In this document: in pieces, positions 37,111 through 48,896 of the stretch
How the letters are laid out: every line of letters begins with the position of its first letter
How positions within the stretch are numbered: position 1 is the first letter of the stretch
Source of the DNA: Pholis gunnellus
Taxonomy: Eukaryota; Chordata; Actinopteri; Perciformes; Pholidae
NCBI GenBank assembly: GCA_910591455.2
Contig: OU342816.1
Coordinates: 13,644,638-13,708,637 of the forward strand
DNA length: 64,000 bases
Reading direction: 5' to 3'
Notes under the pieces: generated by a model
The model's input: the letters and a program-made list of their open reading frames with translations, nothing else
Databases searched by the model: none
Told to the model about the DNA's origin: nothing
Translations under genes and position numbers: made by a program

Positions 37111-37244
37111 GTGAAATTAATGAAACACAAAGACAGATATAAAACTCCATAACTGATGACTTTAAAAGCAGTCAGTTGTAAAGTATACAATATTAGTAGT
37201 AAATAAGCTAAATCACAAAACAAAAACACTTGTTTGATCCTTTT

Positions 37245-37461
37245 TTAGAAGGTGTGTTTAGCAACATGTGAGCTGCAGCAGCACAGCAGGGAGATGGAGA
37301 CCTTCACATCAACAGCTACTTCTTCACAATCTTCATGATGCTTCTGTACTGCAGCGGCTCCGATCACCTGAGTGCTCCTCACATTACAGCTGAACACCAC
37401 ACCAGAGGCACAGCTGGTGTACGATGGGATGAAATCTGTGACACCCCAGTTCCAGTCACTG
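37245..37461 (-). other. Unrecognised open exon-like sequence
   Basis: On the minus strand an acceptor-like TTTCCTACAG precedes an open frame of about 72 codons ending in TAA at 37245-37247. It begins SDWNWGVTDFIPSY and contains CASGVVFSCNV, a DCEEVAVDVKVSISLLCC segment and a final HVAKHTF. It is cysteine-rich (seven Cys) with balanced codon use, and is less AT-rich than its flanks. I do not recognise the family. It lies below the likely alkbh4 poly(A) signal and has no clear upstream exons, so it may be a relic of a lost gene or chance. Confidence 0.3.
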
Positions 37462-37537
37462 CTGTAGGAAATGTAAGTACACACTCTCCATAAAAAACAA
37501 CAAGGTGAGGCAGAATAAAAAAATAAATATTTGTATT

Positions 37538-37543
37538 TTTTAT
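37538..37543 (-). terminator. alkbh4: Candidate alkbh4 polyadenylation signal
   Basis: The plus-strand TTTATT reads AATAAA on the minus strand, about 280 bases after the alkbh4 stop codon. No competing canonical signal was noticed closer to the stop. Confidence 0.45.
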
Positions 37544-37773
37544 TCAAGAAAGAGTTGAAAAGGATGACGTCTGCAGAAAATATGGCTTCTAAAGACAGCT
37601 GGTGTTGAGCCCATTTGTCCAGTTCCTCATAAATTGATGATAACTGAATTTGTGATGCTGAATTTCATACTCTGGGTAAAAAAAACAACATGTAATAATT
37701 ACATTTATACAATTCTATTTGATAGAAAAGTATGTCTGAATGTACATGTATCAAGTCACCCAAGGAGTCTGGA

Positions 37774-37795
37774 CCCCCCCCCCCCCCCCCCCCCC
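37774..37795 (-). repeat. 22-base homopolymer in the alkbh4 3'UTR
   Basis: C22 on the plus strand, hence G22 in the alkbh4 mRNA, starting 24 bases after the stop codon. Confidence 0.9.
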
Positions 37796-37819
37796 TCTGT
37801 TCTGCATCATCAGATGAGC

Positions 37820-39598
37820 CTATACTGGAGTTCCCTCGAAGCTCAAAGAAATGTTCAACAGCTGAGCTCCCAGCTCTGCCCGCTGCCCTCCAGGTAGGAA
37901 CTCTGCAGACAGCTCTCTGTAGGTGCTGCAAACTCTGCGCCCCTGAACATCGTCCCTATGAATGGCATGTTTCCATCTGTGCCGGGCCTCGCCGTACAAC
38001 ACGACTAAAGACCTGCGAGGAAGACGAAGGGCCACGTGGACTTCCTCTGCTAGTCCCAGCTCTGGCAGACCCTGTTCAAGGGACATGGTGAGTGTGGTGT
38101 TTGATAACATGTTGAGGGTGACGAGCCGTTCCCCCCACAGCCAGGAGTCGTCCAGGTGTGGATCGATGGCGGAGCCTCGCTCAGGATGGTAGTCCAGATT
38201 GCACTGCTCCACTGGTTGAAAGCCAGCTAGACTTGGCTCTTGTTGCATTCGGAGCACTAGTTTTTGGCTCAAAGCAGGTAGTCCACTGAAGCCACCGACA
38301 CGCACTTTCCTTTTCTTGAAGTTAACTTTTGGACCAAAGTCCTGCAACAATATGAGGAAAGAATTGTTTATTTCATCTGAATATAACAGCAATAATGTAT
38401 TAATATATATGAATATGCGTGCTGATGCCGTTCACAAAATACATTCACCTAACCTGTTTCCTTCGACCAGACTGAGACTCATTCCACACATCCTGGTCCA
38501 TCGTGCTTGTCAGCTGTTTCTCCTCCTCTTCTGATATGAAGTTCTCCTGCAGGAAGACACCAGGAAAGGGGAAGGACGCAGCCTCTGCATCTCTGTGAAC
38601 GGCAAGCCTCGTCTCTGGATCGTACAGGAAATGGTGCACAGGCTTGAGACAAAAACAAAATAATAACAACGTCAGGTATACTCACGATTAATGAGACATA
38701 GCATGCCTGGTGTTGTCATTTCTGATGATGAAGTACAGTTTGACGGTATGAAATGTGCAGGACAGTCAAAAAGTTAAGCAGAGATAAGTGAGGTGGTGGA
38801 AGAAGTACTCAGATCCTTTACTTAAGTAAGGAAGTAAAAGTCCTGCATTCAAAAACTTGCTGAAGTACTAGCATCAAAATATATTTAAAGTACCAAAACT
38901 AGTGTTCATTATGCAGAATAGCCCATTTCAGAATTATATATATTATTGCATTGTAATTGTTGATGCTTTAATGCTGCAGCTGGTAAAGGTGAAACTATTT
39001 CAATTACTTTATATAATAATAGCAATAAGTCATATCACACTTTTCAAAACTAAGTTACAAAGTACTTTACAATAAAAACAATAAGGCTAAAACATAGATT
39101 TAGAATAAAATATTGTATATACATTAATACATAATAGATAATAATGTATTTTGTACTAATAATTTAAATCTGCAGATTAACCAGTCTCTAAAGTTATGAT
39201 AAGAACAAGAACCTCAAAATTGAACTTAAGTAGACTACACCACTGGACAGCTGCACAGAAACGTCTTCTAACGATAAAAGCTGGTAGTTGTCAATACGTT
39301 ATTATACCGTAATAACGAAAAAAGACATGTTCAAAGTATCTTTTTATAACGAGAACAGAGCCCATTGGTAAAAGATGTCCTGTGAGGGCTTCCGTAGCGG
39401 CTATATTTTTAGTGGCTTTAGCACCAGCTGTGTCCGTTTCCTGCTGATAAAATGTGTACAGTACAGTTTTCAGTCAGATATGTTTACCGTTGTTTCATTC
39501 GCCTCTAATTGTCCCTTTCCCTTTAAAATGTCACACTGGAGACAGCGCCGGATGCCTTTACAAGCACAAGAAGTAACGCTGCTATCAGTAGCCATCAT
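37820..39598 (-). CDS. alkbh4: Alpha-ketoglutarate-dependent dioxygenase ALKBH4
   Basis: AlkB-family Fe(II)/2-oxoglutarate dioxygenase. Family knowledge: ALKBH4 demethylates actin K84me1 and is reported on DNA N6-methyladenine. Exons: 39598-39488, 38642-38454 and 38341-37820, both introns phase 0, giving 273 residues (human 302). Exon 1 carries the N-terminal cysteine cluster (CACKGIRRCLQC) of ALKBH4. Exon 2 ends ESQSGRRKQ. Exon 3 has EQCNLDYHPERGSAIDPHLDD, with iron ligands H and D in PHLDD, the distal histidine in WKHAIHR, and the C-terminal LSFEGTPV block. Two in-frame ATGs begin exon 1; the second (39595) gives MATDSS and could equally be the start. The gene is head-to-head with lrwd1, as in human. 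Its mRNA has G22 just after the stop. Confidence 0.95.
38795..39240. mobile_element. AAGTA-rich dispersed element in alkbh4 intron 1
   Basis: Begins GGTGGAAGAAGTACTCAGATCC and continues TTTACTTAAGTAAGG, AAGTAAAAGTCCTGCATTC, AGTACTAGCATCAAAATAT and ATTATGCAGAATAG, a word order widespread in fish genomes. Related to 36530-37110, 39945-40325 and 48897-49330. A TCACACTTTTCAAAACTAAGTTACAAAGTACTTTACA segment near 39030 is another common fish repeat. Confidence 0.55.
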
Positions 39599-39797
39599 CA
39601 CATCCTGTGTCATCTTCTTCTTCTTCTTCTTCTGTCGTTATGTAGGTGACGAACCTGTAATAAGGGAACACCGCCACCTAACGAAACGTGTTGTCTATGT
39701 ATTCCATGCACTTTATGATGTATTTACAACACACACTAGGATTATTGTTAGATTTCCGAGGATTATTTAAAAAATGTTCCCCCTTCAGTTTTTTTTT

Positions 39798-39814
39798 GGG
39801 GGGGGGGGGGGGGG
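39798..39814. repeat. G17 homopolymer between alkbh4 and lrwd1
   Basis: Seventeen G preceded by a T run, in the divergent spacer about 200 bases upstream of the alkbh4 start codon. Confidence 0.9.
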
Positions 39815-39944
39815 TTATAAGAGGTCCCATTGGATTTTCACACAGCACTAGAATATACAGGTAAACATTATATACATAGCCTATGCACACACAAATATAC
39901 ATGTATACATAGCTAAAACCTATAGTGGAATGTAATATACTTTG

Positions 39945-40325
39945 CTTAAATACAATTTTCATGTACTTTACTTGAATTTATTTACATATCATGCTACTGT
40001 ATACTTCTACTCCACTTAATTTTAGAAGTCAATATTGTACTTTTCACTAGCAGTAGTTACTTTGCAGATTTAGTTAACAAGTACAAAATATCAACTTATT
40101 AATATGATATATTGTAATGGGTTAAGCTACACAGAAACAAAAACACCATTAAGATTGGCCCCACATTTACCAGATGCATTATTAAAAGTAATCTACACTT
40201 TCATGCATCACGAAGTATAATCCAGCAATAGCATCATATTTAGAAATGGGACATTCTGCATAATGTACTCGTAGTAGAGTATCTTTGTACTTCAGTTACT
40301 CAAGTAGAAGATCTAAATACTTCTG
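39945..40325. mobile_element. AAGTA-rich dispersed element in the alkbh4/lrwd1 spacer
   Basis: Contains TGTACTTTACTTGAATTTA, CTTCTACTCCACTTAATTTTA, ATTGTACTTTTCACT and TAGTTACTTTGCAGATTTA, which align in order with 48960-49090 (ACTTCTACTCCACTCATTTTT, ATTGTACTTTTCACTCC, TTAAGTTACTTTGCAGATTTA). The right edge has AGTTACTCAAGTAGAAGATCTAAATACTTCTGTCAC. Confidence 0.6.
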
Positions 40326-40497
40326 TCACCCTGGGCTGTGGGCGTATACATTCAGCCTGGAAGGCTGAGTTCGGGGCAATTTGACTCAGGCTAAATGTCG
40401 CTGTAAACCACGCCCACCGGATGTACGTAGAGTTTCCCCGGGAAAGCTCAGTTGCTGCAGGAGGAGTGAGTTCATTGAAGTTGATGAAGAAGTGTCT
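40326..40497 (+). promoter_or_regulatory. lrwd1: Probable lrwd1 promoter and non-coding leader exon
   Basis: A locally GC-richer block (CACGCCCACCGG, GTTTCCCCGGGAAAGCTC) is followed by a good donor, GTCT|GTAAGTAGC, at 40498. The first coding exon has its own acceptor, TTTTCTAACAG, ending at 41597, seven bases before the ATG. The leader exon therefore has to end upstream, and this donor is the best candidate. The exact start is unknown. Confidence 0.5.
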
Positions 40498-41604
40498 GTA
40501 AGTAGCTTTATCCACAAATATTAACAGATCAATTATTCTAATGTTTACATATGGAAGATAAACGATTGAGATCAGCACTAAAACTCAAGAATAAGTGGTT
40601 TATTGTCTGTAATGTTGACGTAGTAGCCTCAAGATACTAAGAAATGGTGCTTTCAACGTGGCTAGCGTACCTAGCCACGTTAATACACTTTATAACATCA
40701 CATGTATCATGCTGGAACTAAAAGCAGATATATATTTTTAAAAGATAAGACTATGCATCTCAAAATCCATCGTTGTTTGAGGTACAAAACCTCAACAAAC
40801 ATGTTAGTGTTGTTTTGTTATTGTGTCTGCAAAATGACCTTCTCTGTGGTAACTATGATATAACGTATCACCACTTATCCGCAATGTACGAGATCATTAT
40901 AAAAGAAAACAACCACACTTAACTGAACCCTGTATCATTAAAAAATAAGAAAAACGCTAGTTGCAGTTTGAGAAATTATGATTTGATCCACATTTTCGCA
41001 ATTAGGTGAACCATAACCCCACAAACAGCATTATACGTTGTTGTGAGGCCAATCTTAAGTATATTTATAGTATATATAGTATATGACTTTTGTGTCCATG
41101 GGGGGTATGTAAGACATAAAGGTGAGAATCAGTAAATGAGGTAAGATTAAGTTGTTTTCCCATACAAGCAATTTGCTTTGGTGTTTCGGTATCTAATAAT
41201 ACACAAGTTGGAGAACATACTAAGGAAAGCAAGAGTAAATAAACATAAATGTAGAATAGGAAAGTGTTAACTAAAAGTATGGAAAACACTATGAAATATG
41301 TAAACAAAACAAAAAAAGAGCTGTACATGAATTTGGGCTCGGCCAGCTCCTCTAAAGTTAATCTATGCAGCGATGCAGAAGAGCACTCCGGGTGTGGTTA
41401 GTGCTCTCCGGTGTGTCGTCATAGGTGCAGCAGAGCACCTGGAAGCACCCATCAGTGATGCTGGGTGTGGTCAGAGGTGTGACAGACCTGAGTCTTACAA
41501 AAGAAGACAGCACTGAAGAATCTCTTTAGTACTTCATCTTCACTCTACGGTTGTTTCTCTGGTATCTTCATTTTTTAATTCTGGTCTTTTCTAACAGCTG
41601 AGCA

Positions 41605-44600
41605 ATGGCGAAAATAACAGAGACGCTTTTACTGGAGAAAGGCTCTCCAAAAACCAACAAACTGGAGCAGATCAAGACACTGAAGTAAGCATGTTTTTTT
41701 TTTTTTTGCTAAGTGTTAACACCAGTTTATTATGGTGAGCTGGAAAGAAGAGTTGTTGCAGATGCACCGACACATTTAATTTGATTGTGGAAACACTGAT
41801 ATGAAGTTCTCTTATTTCCAGTTTATCCCGGCTGGGACTGAAGCCTCAGAACTTGCCAGTCGGTCTGCTGTCCCGTCTCCGGTCCCTGGAGCGGTGGGAC
41901 CTCTCTGGGAACAGACTGCAGGAGCTGCCCAAGAACCTGGAGCTGCCTGCTCTTTGCTACCTGGACCTCAGCGACAACCAGATGGAGGACGTGACCACGC
42001 TGGAGTCTCTCAGCAGTCTGGAAGAGCTCAAGATGGAGGACAATCTTTACATCACCGTGAGGATGCGACTAATGGCTTTAATTTGCTTATAGTACCCCGG
42101 TTTGAGGGGGGTTGTTTTTAGTAGAAATGTAAAAACAAAAAAATCAAATCATTTCCACGGCTGGCTTTACATTGTGAAACTTTCACGCACCTTTGTCTAG
42201 TCGGAGCTTAGGTGGATCAAGCTCCTAGAATAGAGTGTCAAAGGATCCATTGTTCTCTTTTGAGTAGCCAGTCTTTCACCTACAGCCTTGACCAATGACC
42301 AATCAAGCCAGCTAATTGTAGCGAAATACACTTTTTTTTAATGGTTCCGGTAACTGCCAAGTTGCATGGAGATTAATGTTGCATGCAATTTGCAACCTGC
42401 AACTAGTTCCCCGTGTTAAGCCACCCTAGAACTCAGCGGCTGTCTCCTCACAGCAACACGTCTCAGTATTTGATTGCTCTCGTCTAGTTTGCACATTCTG
42501 ACTGTGTCTGAGTGGGTTTCCTCCCACAGTTTGAAGACATGCAGATTGTGTTTACTGGGCACTCTCAGTTGCCTGTAGGTGTGAATGGTTGTCTTAATAT
42601 GTGCGCTCTGTGAGAGACTGATTAGGTTGCTCCCCACCTTTTGTACTTTTGTGAACTGGGTGGGGGATTCTGCCCCCCAGCACTCTGCAGTCACATCTAT
42701 TTTACTATAACCCAAGACCTCACTTTATTGACAAATTATGAAAATACTATTTAAAATCAATCCTGAACTAGGATAAAAATGACACCTCACTGTGTCTTAG
42801 ATTTGACTGATAATCTTGCTTCTCTTCCTCAGGTGAGTGATAATTACAAGCTGATGGCGTTGTTGCCCAAACTGAGGATTTACAACGGGAAAGATGTCAG
42901 TACTACTGCCAACCACTTGCGCTACGTCTACAGTGACAACCTGAGGACCAGGGTATGGAACTGGTCGCTTATCTTTTGCTTTATTTCATGATATGATTTG
43001 AGACTGTATTGTCCTGTATACTAGGTATGATGTCACACTGCTAGTGTGGTTACAAAGTCTCTGAAGTGTTTGAAAGGGAAATATTCCTGCTCTTTGTTTT
43101 TGTCCTTTAGATAATTGCAGTGTGGGAGAAGAGCTTCTCTCTCCCGGATCCCATCACAGCAGAGAAATTGTCTGCTTTGGAGAAAAACTTTGTCAAAACT
43201 GCCCGTCAGCAGGTTAAATATGGACCCAATTCAGTCAGTGACTTCACCAAATGGAGGGTAAGTTCATGATGTTGGAGAAATTCTGGCACCTTTTTCTATT
43301 TTTGCGTTGCCCTTTTTTAATTTTCAGTCACCGTCTGTCTCTTTGTGTCCTCTGCTTCTTAGGTGGAGATTATTGCTAAGGAGTATCTGTGCTCTCTGAC
43401 GGAACCAAAGGAAGAGTCGGAGAGCAAGGGGTCTCCAGACACCAAAGAGGACTGTGTAAGATCTCAACGTTATGCTGCTTTCACACGTTATCTCCACCAA
43501 ACGTGCTGTCGTTGTGATTCTGAAACCGTACAGTGACTTCAGAAAGTAATGGGAGTAGTTTTGGGTGATATATTCTAGGGATTGTAAAGGAAATGTTGTG
43601 TGAATGCTTTGATTCAAAGCTTGTCGTGTGTTCCCTTTTTTCAGGCTGTCTCAACGCCTACAAAGAGGAAACAAGCGGCATTAGTGGACACCAGCATAAG
43701 CCTGACGCCTCGCAAGAAACCACGCTCGGACCTCCCGGTCCCCCCAGTAGAAGCAAGTCCTCGCAAATCCGGCCTCAGCCGCAAACTTCAGACGCCGACC
43801 CAGACCAGCGCCGTCAGGATGAGCCCCCGCAAGACGAGTCAGCCTCCCTCCGCCCCCACCGGAGGTCCGGTGAGGGCAGAGACGCCCAGGAGAGGATCCA
43901 AAGTGCGACAAGCCAAAGAGGACGATGGAGCTCGGATAAAACGGAGGAGCCGAACGGAGCCGCAGAGAGACGCCGACTTGCTGTCCTCTATGAAGAGCTG
44001 CAGCAAGACACAGGTAATGTACAGATAGACAGATTGTGTCTGCAATATTGAAATGCCCAGCTCTTGGTATTGTCAGAATGTCATGTCATTAAAGTCCCTT
44101 TTTTCCCCCCTCCACCACTCTGCTATAATCTCCTCCTTTTGTGTCATGTTTCCCTTCCTCCGGCAGCCGGTGTGTCTGAAGCCTCTCCACGTCCTCCAGT
44201 GTCACAGTAAACAGGACAGTTCGGAGGACTTCTCCACCCAGCTGTGGGCCTGTGCTTTCCAGCCGCTGCCAGATTCCACTGGTACGGTTCAACAGATTAG
44301 GATTTATCAGGGCCTTTTAAAACAAGGCATAGATTATCAGAATGAAAGGCGTTGTTTACCAGAGAACTAGGAGAAATGGTCTTTTTCCTGTATTAACAGG
44401 CGCTGCAGGAGGAAGCCGTTTGGTCGCTACCTGTGGTGGAGACTCTCTCTGTGTCATTGACTGTGAAACCGGGATGGTGATGAAGAAGTACAAAGTTCCT
44501 GGAGAGGTTTGCTCCATTAATCATCTCATAACATTGACATACATTCACAGTACAACTCGGGACATTTTTGAAGTCGCACCGTATTGTTTTGATTTGAAGC

Positions 44601-47600
44601 TGACATTTTGCAGACATTAAAGCGCTTCATATATTGTTTTTTAAGATGTATTATTGCAATTGCCAGTGTTGATCTGACATTTTGCATCTGTCGTTTCCCG
44701 CCCCACAGGAGTTCTTTTCCCTCTCCTGGTCCACGGTGTTGATGTCCAGAGGAGGCGGGGCCTCGGCTCAGCACTGCAGCATTCTGGCTGCTGGAGGGAA
44801 GAGGGGACTGGTCAAACTGATCCACCCCAGAAACAACGTGGCCTACGGGGAGTTCCGCGCCAGCCGCAAGGCGCTGTCGGTCCTCCGCTTCAACCACCAC
44901 CAGGGAAACTTCCTCTTCAGTGAGCCATGGTTACTGTTTCTAGATTAAGAGCTAGCAGTATGAGCTCTGTGTATCTGACAGTCACCCGGTTTAGAGGTCC
45001 AGCATCATCAGACAGATTAAAGAATCATTCTGCCTAATTAATACTTCATATTGGAGCGATATCTTTGCGGTGGACAAACAGTGAGGCACATTTTTAAGAG
45101 ACAAGTAAAGTGACTGGCAAATGTATCCATACGTTATATATTTTGTTTTCCTTTTTGTACTATTGTGTGACAACTTCACTGACACCAGTTTCTCTTGCAG
45201 CGGGCTCATACGATAAAAAGATAGTGATGTGGGACATCGGTGGAGTGGACAGCCAGTACAACTACAAAGTTGTGTGAGTATTTATGCTGAAGAAAGTCAC
45301 TTTTATGTCTCGCAACAAACATTTTGCATGAGTCTATATGTTTGTTTTTTTAGGAAATCAAATGTCTTGTGGAGATTCTTTTTTTCACACCTTTTTGACT
45401 GAAAACAAATCTACACACGTCATACATTTTATAGACAGTTAATGGTAAAACCCTCAGTTGTACATTTATATTTGTAATGGGTCCAGCAGGGTTGTGTTTG
45501 TGACGCTGAGAATATTTCTGTCCCTCCAGTCAGCTGCTTGTGTTGGAGATCAGCACCACCCCTCTGCACATCTGCCTCCCCCCCACTTCCCCCGGCTCAC
45601 ACCTACTGACTGCCTGTGAGGACGGCCTGCACTGCTACAACACACTCCTCGGCACCAACACCACCACAAAGAGGTAAAGGCATCCACAGTGTGCATGCGT
45701 TTGTCTTCTTGTATCCATTAAAGTGTCATTTTGCTCCAAGGAGCTTTAGAGTGCAGACATTTCTTACAAAAAGGGGAACTTGAGGTGTCTGAAAATGGCT
45801 CAACAATACCATCCTGTCAGCCTCTGGCACCACATATTTTGAGATAGCAGACTTTTCTGGGAAACACAGCTCACAAAGAAGCAAACTTCAGTAAATGTTT
45901 TTGCTTTTACGGTTGAAAGTGTGACAATGTGAGTTCAATTACTACAGTTAAATTCTCACGTTGCATTGGACTATACAATGGGTGTTTGTCAACAGAGAGA
46001 GAGTGGTGCGGTACGTTATACTGGTAATAGTCAGATATGATTGTTGTCCATCTCTGTTGAGTTTTAGTCTGAAAACAATGTATATAAAATCATACACTGG
46101 ACCAGCCTGCAACATTTTGTGTGTTTTTTTGTTCTCGGCAGGACCGAAGAGATGGAGATAACGTTCCCTATCTATAAGAAGGAAGACAAAGACAACGACT
46201 ACCACACCATTGATGGCCTTAGTTTTCTTACGGATGACATAGTGGGTAAGTGAGGCTCTTACAGTATACCGCTCTAGTATTACAAACAAAGTACCGACCG
46301 TCAACAAGTAATACTGAATATTATTAGGTATTTTAGCCGTGCACTCTGGCAACCAAAAACCAAAGGCAGATATATGAGGACCAGCTAAAGGCTTATTCAT
46401 ATTCCTATTTACATTGTGTTTTATGTACCTAACACTAAATATGGAAGTTGGTCAACTATGCAGATGTAAACAAATAGCCTCACTAGTTATTTGTTTGGTC
46501 ACCACTAGATGGCGCTATCATTTAGTTTTGTACGACCATGACTTCTTCCAACGGACCTCATGTCTGTCTTTACATCTAACCATGTATTTAGTATATACAT
46601 AATCCAGCTATAAACCATCTCAGTGTTGTTGTTTGCTTGGTATGCTTTTTAACTTTAGGTCTAATCAGTCAGAATTAGCTCAAGTTTGCCAGCTGGGTTT
46701 TCTTAATTTCAGCACCATATGAACATTAAGAATGTCTTCAATTTAAATTCTAAGATCTGCAAAAACCCTGCTCCCAGAAATCCCTTGTTTCTGTCCATAC
46801 TTTTGCTTACAATTTCTCCTTTTCTTGTCATCATCTAGCCTCCAAGAACTACATGCATTGTTCCATTTATTTGTGGAGCTGGAGCCGGACCAAGGCCCAG
46901 CGGCCTGACAAGAAGGACAGGACAGTTTGTGCTGTGGTTCTGGCTGAGCTGCAGTGGGCCAACACGGAGATCCCCTACCTGGCTCTCAACACCTGCCCAG
47001 GTAAGTCCCAAGCCTGATCAGTGAAGCTGCATTCTTCATTTTGTTTTCATTTTCTAATAGTCCTTCAACGAACCTGAGAAAATAATTCTGAACATACTTT
47101 TGTCAGTCCTGATGTGTACAGTCTAACACTGGTGCTCCTCTAGCTGCATTTCCAGTTTATCCCACTTCAGTCTGTTTGTGGCCGGACCAGTTACTGTTTA
47201 TACTCAGCTTTGTGTTTCAGTATCGGAGGAGAAAAACCTGATTTTTAAGTCGTGCTGATATTATACTGTGCGTGTTCATTCCCTCTCCCTTAGGCCAAGC
47301 CTACGTAGTGTGTGGTGATGACAAAGGCAGGCTATGGACATACCACGTCTCCAACTTGCACAAAAACAGTCTCCACACAGGGAAACCCATCCTTCCCACT
47401 GAGGTATCCATCTCCTCTAAATGTCCTGTTAACTATACTACTCTGCTTTGATACAATACTGTCGGGGAACCCTCTAAATATGTCACTGTAGATCTTGTGT
47501 TTACCAGAGATCTCTTTTGTTTTGGCAGGTGTTGGAGTGGCCGACCCCAGTAAATAAGGACCACGGCCAGGTGGAGGGCCCCTCCATCAACAGCGTAGCA

Positions 47601-47681
47601 ATGGACCCTGAGCTCCACTTCCTGGTGGCCCTCAGTGACAAGAATATGGTGATCGTGTGGAAGAGAGAGGTGTCCTCCTGA
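41605..47681 (+). CDS. lrwd1: Leucine-rich repeat and WD repeat protein 1 (LRWD1/ORCA)
   Basis: ORC-associated protein: it stabilises the origin recognition complex on chromatin and binds repressive histone marks (family knowledge). Coding exons: 41605-41684, 41822-42056, 42833-42952, 43111-43257, 43363-43455, 43645-44013, 44167-44281, 44400-44506, 44709-44919, 45201-45273, 45530-45673, 46142-46245, 46839-47000, 47294-47403 and 47529-47681; all junctions are in frame, giving 740 residues (human 647). LRRs lie at about residues 25-130 (LSRLGLKPQNLP, LRSLERWDLSGNRLQELP, LCYLDLSDNQMEDV). A basic linker encoded by the 369-nt exon (about 226-348) carries repeated S/T-P-R-K/R motifs. The WD region is about 365-740 (LVATCGGDSLCVID, FTGSYDKKIVMWD, NMVIVWKRE). 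The gene is divergent from alkbh4. It is longer than human mainly in the linker. Confidence 0.94.
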
Positions 47682-48036
47682 GCAACACGGGCTGTGTGAC
47701 TGCAACTCACGATCGGAAGTCAGGTGTTACAAATCCTTAGGCGGGAAAAACTTTTGGTAATTGAGAGCTATGGTTTGTTTCCCGTAACACCAAGATGCTG
47801 CTCTGTCTCAGGCAACAGAGACGGACTGCAGTGGTCCTGTATCACATTTTACTTGTTTTCTTCATTTGTTTGGGGAAAGTGACTTTTATGTTGACGTGAC
47901 ATCAACAGTGAAATCTGTTTTAACCTTTTTTAATTTGCATAATTGTATCCTGATATACATAAATGTTGCTGCTGTTGGGAATAGTTGCCAACGGAAGAGA
48001 TTTGTCAATTGTCACTATGTGACAGATTTTGATTTA

Positions 48037-48042
48037 AATAAA
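48037..48042 (+). terminator. lrwd1: Candidate lrwd1 poly(A) signal 1
   Basis: AATAAA about 355 bases after the stop codon, with a moderately T/G-containing sequence downstream. Confidence 0.5.
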
Positions 48043-48337
48043 TGTAAAGTCATCATCCCTGATTGAGTAAACACAATGGTGATTAAGCATATGGCCCACT
48101 CATCTGTTTTTTTAGGGTCAGTCTTTGGACCTTGCTGTTCAAAGTAACTTTATGTGTCCTGATAACATTAAGGAATGCAAACAGTCAACACTGCTGTGAG
48201 GAGTACAGAGGCAGCCTGGTTACTGGCTGCTGAGATAGTAAATACAGTAAAGTGTTTAATCCTACAGGACTTCTACTGTGCCTTCCTGTGTGCAACTCAC
48301 CGTGTTTTTATGTGAAGTTGTACAAATATCTTGATTT

Positions 48338-48343
48338 AATAAA
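48338..48343 (+). terminator. lrwd1: Candidate lrwd1 poly(A) signal 2
   Basis: AATAAA followed about 35 bases later by a clear GT-rich element (ATTGTGTGTGTGTGC), which makes it at least as good as the proximal site. Confidence 0.5.
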
Positions 48344-48439
48344 TCAAATTATTGCATTTTTAAGACTTATTTCATTATTGTGTGTGTGTGCATCAATATC
48401 AGTTTTACGTGTACTTTTTATTTATATTTACCTCGCCAT

Positions 48440-48600
48440 CAGACATCCTTTTCCAACGCGGAAGTGAAGCAGTTATCTATGCGCTCTTCAAAAGGTACCG
48501 GACTCCTTTGACAGAACTACCACTGCCTCGATTGGTGAGTTTGTTTGTGTTATTGTGTGACTTTGGTGAGTCCAAACGCCTCCTTTTAAAAAACAAAGTC
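48440..48600. mobile_element. Internal fragment of the TTAA foldback element
   Basis: Matches the interior of 22945-23610: CCTCGATTGGTGAGTTTGTTTGTGTTATTGTGTGACTTTGG against CCTCGATCGGTTGGTTAGTTTGTGTAATTGTGTGACTTTGG, with similar preceding sequence (AAGCAGTTATCTATGCGCTC against AAGCCATTCTCTATGCTCTC). Terminal repeats were not seen here. Confidence 0.6.
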
Positions 48601-48896
48601 AAACAATAATGACTCAAACTAACCGGTGTTCTCCGGGGTAAAGGTACTGTTTGTCAAAGGAGCATGTGTCATATAGCGTACACTAAAACAGATTTTTCTT
48701 TAGTGTGACTGAAATAGACCCACTATAAATTCTGTTGTGTGACATCTGTCCTGCATTGCTTGTTCTGTAGCTACAACTATAGAGTAACGTATACCTCTGA
48801 GACTGGGTTGAGAACATATTGGGGGGGGGGGGCTCTCTATCAGGTTCATCCGGCCGTGTCGCAAATGTTTCTATTAACGTGAACAATGAAGCATGG

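Larger units (their letters stand above)
35557..37244. other. cbl upstream region and spacer
   Basis: The DNA just above the cbl start (to about 35620) is GC-richer with several CpG and probably holds the 5'UTR and promoter, though no TATA box is clear. Further right it becomes AT-rich and holds a nested palindrome (36397-36459) and an AAGTA-rich dispersed repeat (about 36530-37110). No gene was seen. Confidence 0.45.

Noticed and set aside
41838..42121. 106-codon frame overlapping lrwd1 exon 2
   Set aside because: Shadow of the LRR-coding frame. The frame with LSGNRLQELP is the real one.
43593..44051. 152-codon frame overlapping the lrwd1 linker exon
   Set aside because: Out of frame with the flanking lrwd1 exons. 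The frame giving AVSTPTKRK joins both neighbours in phase.
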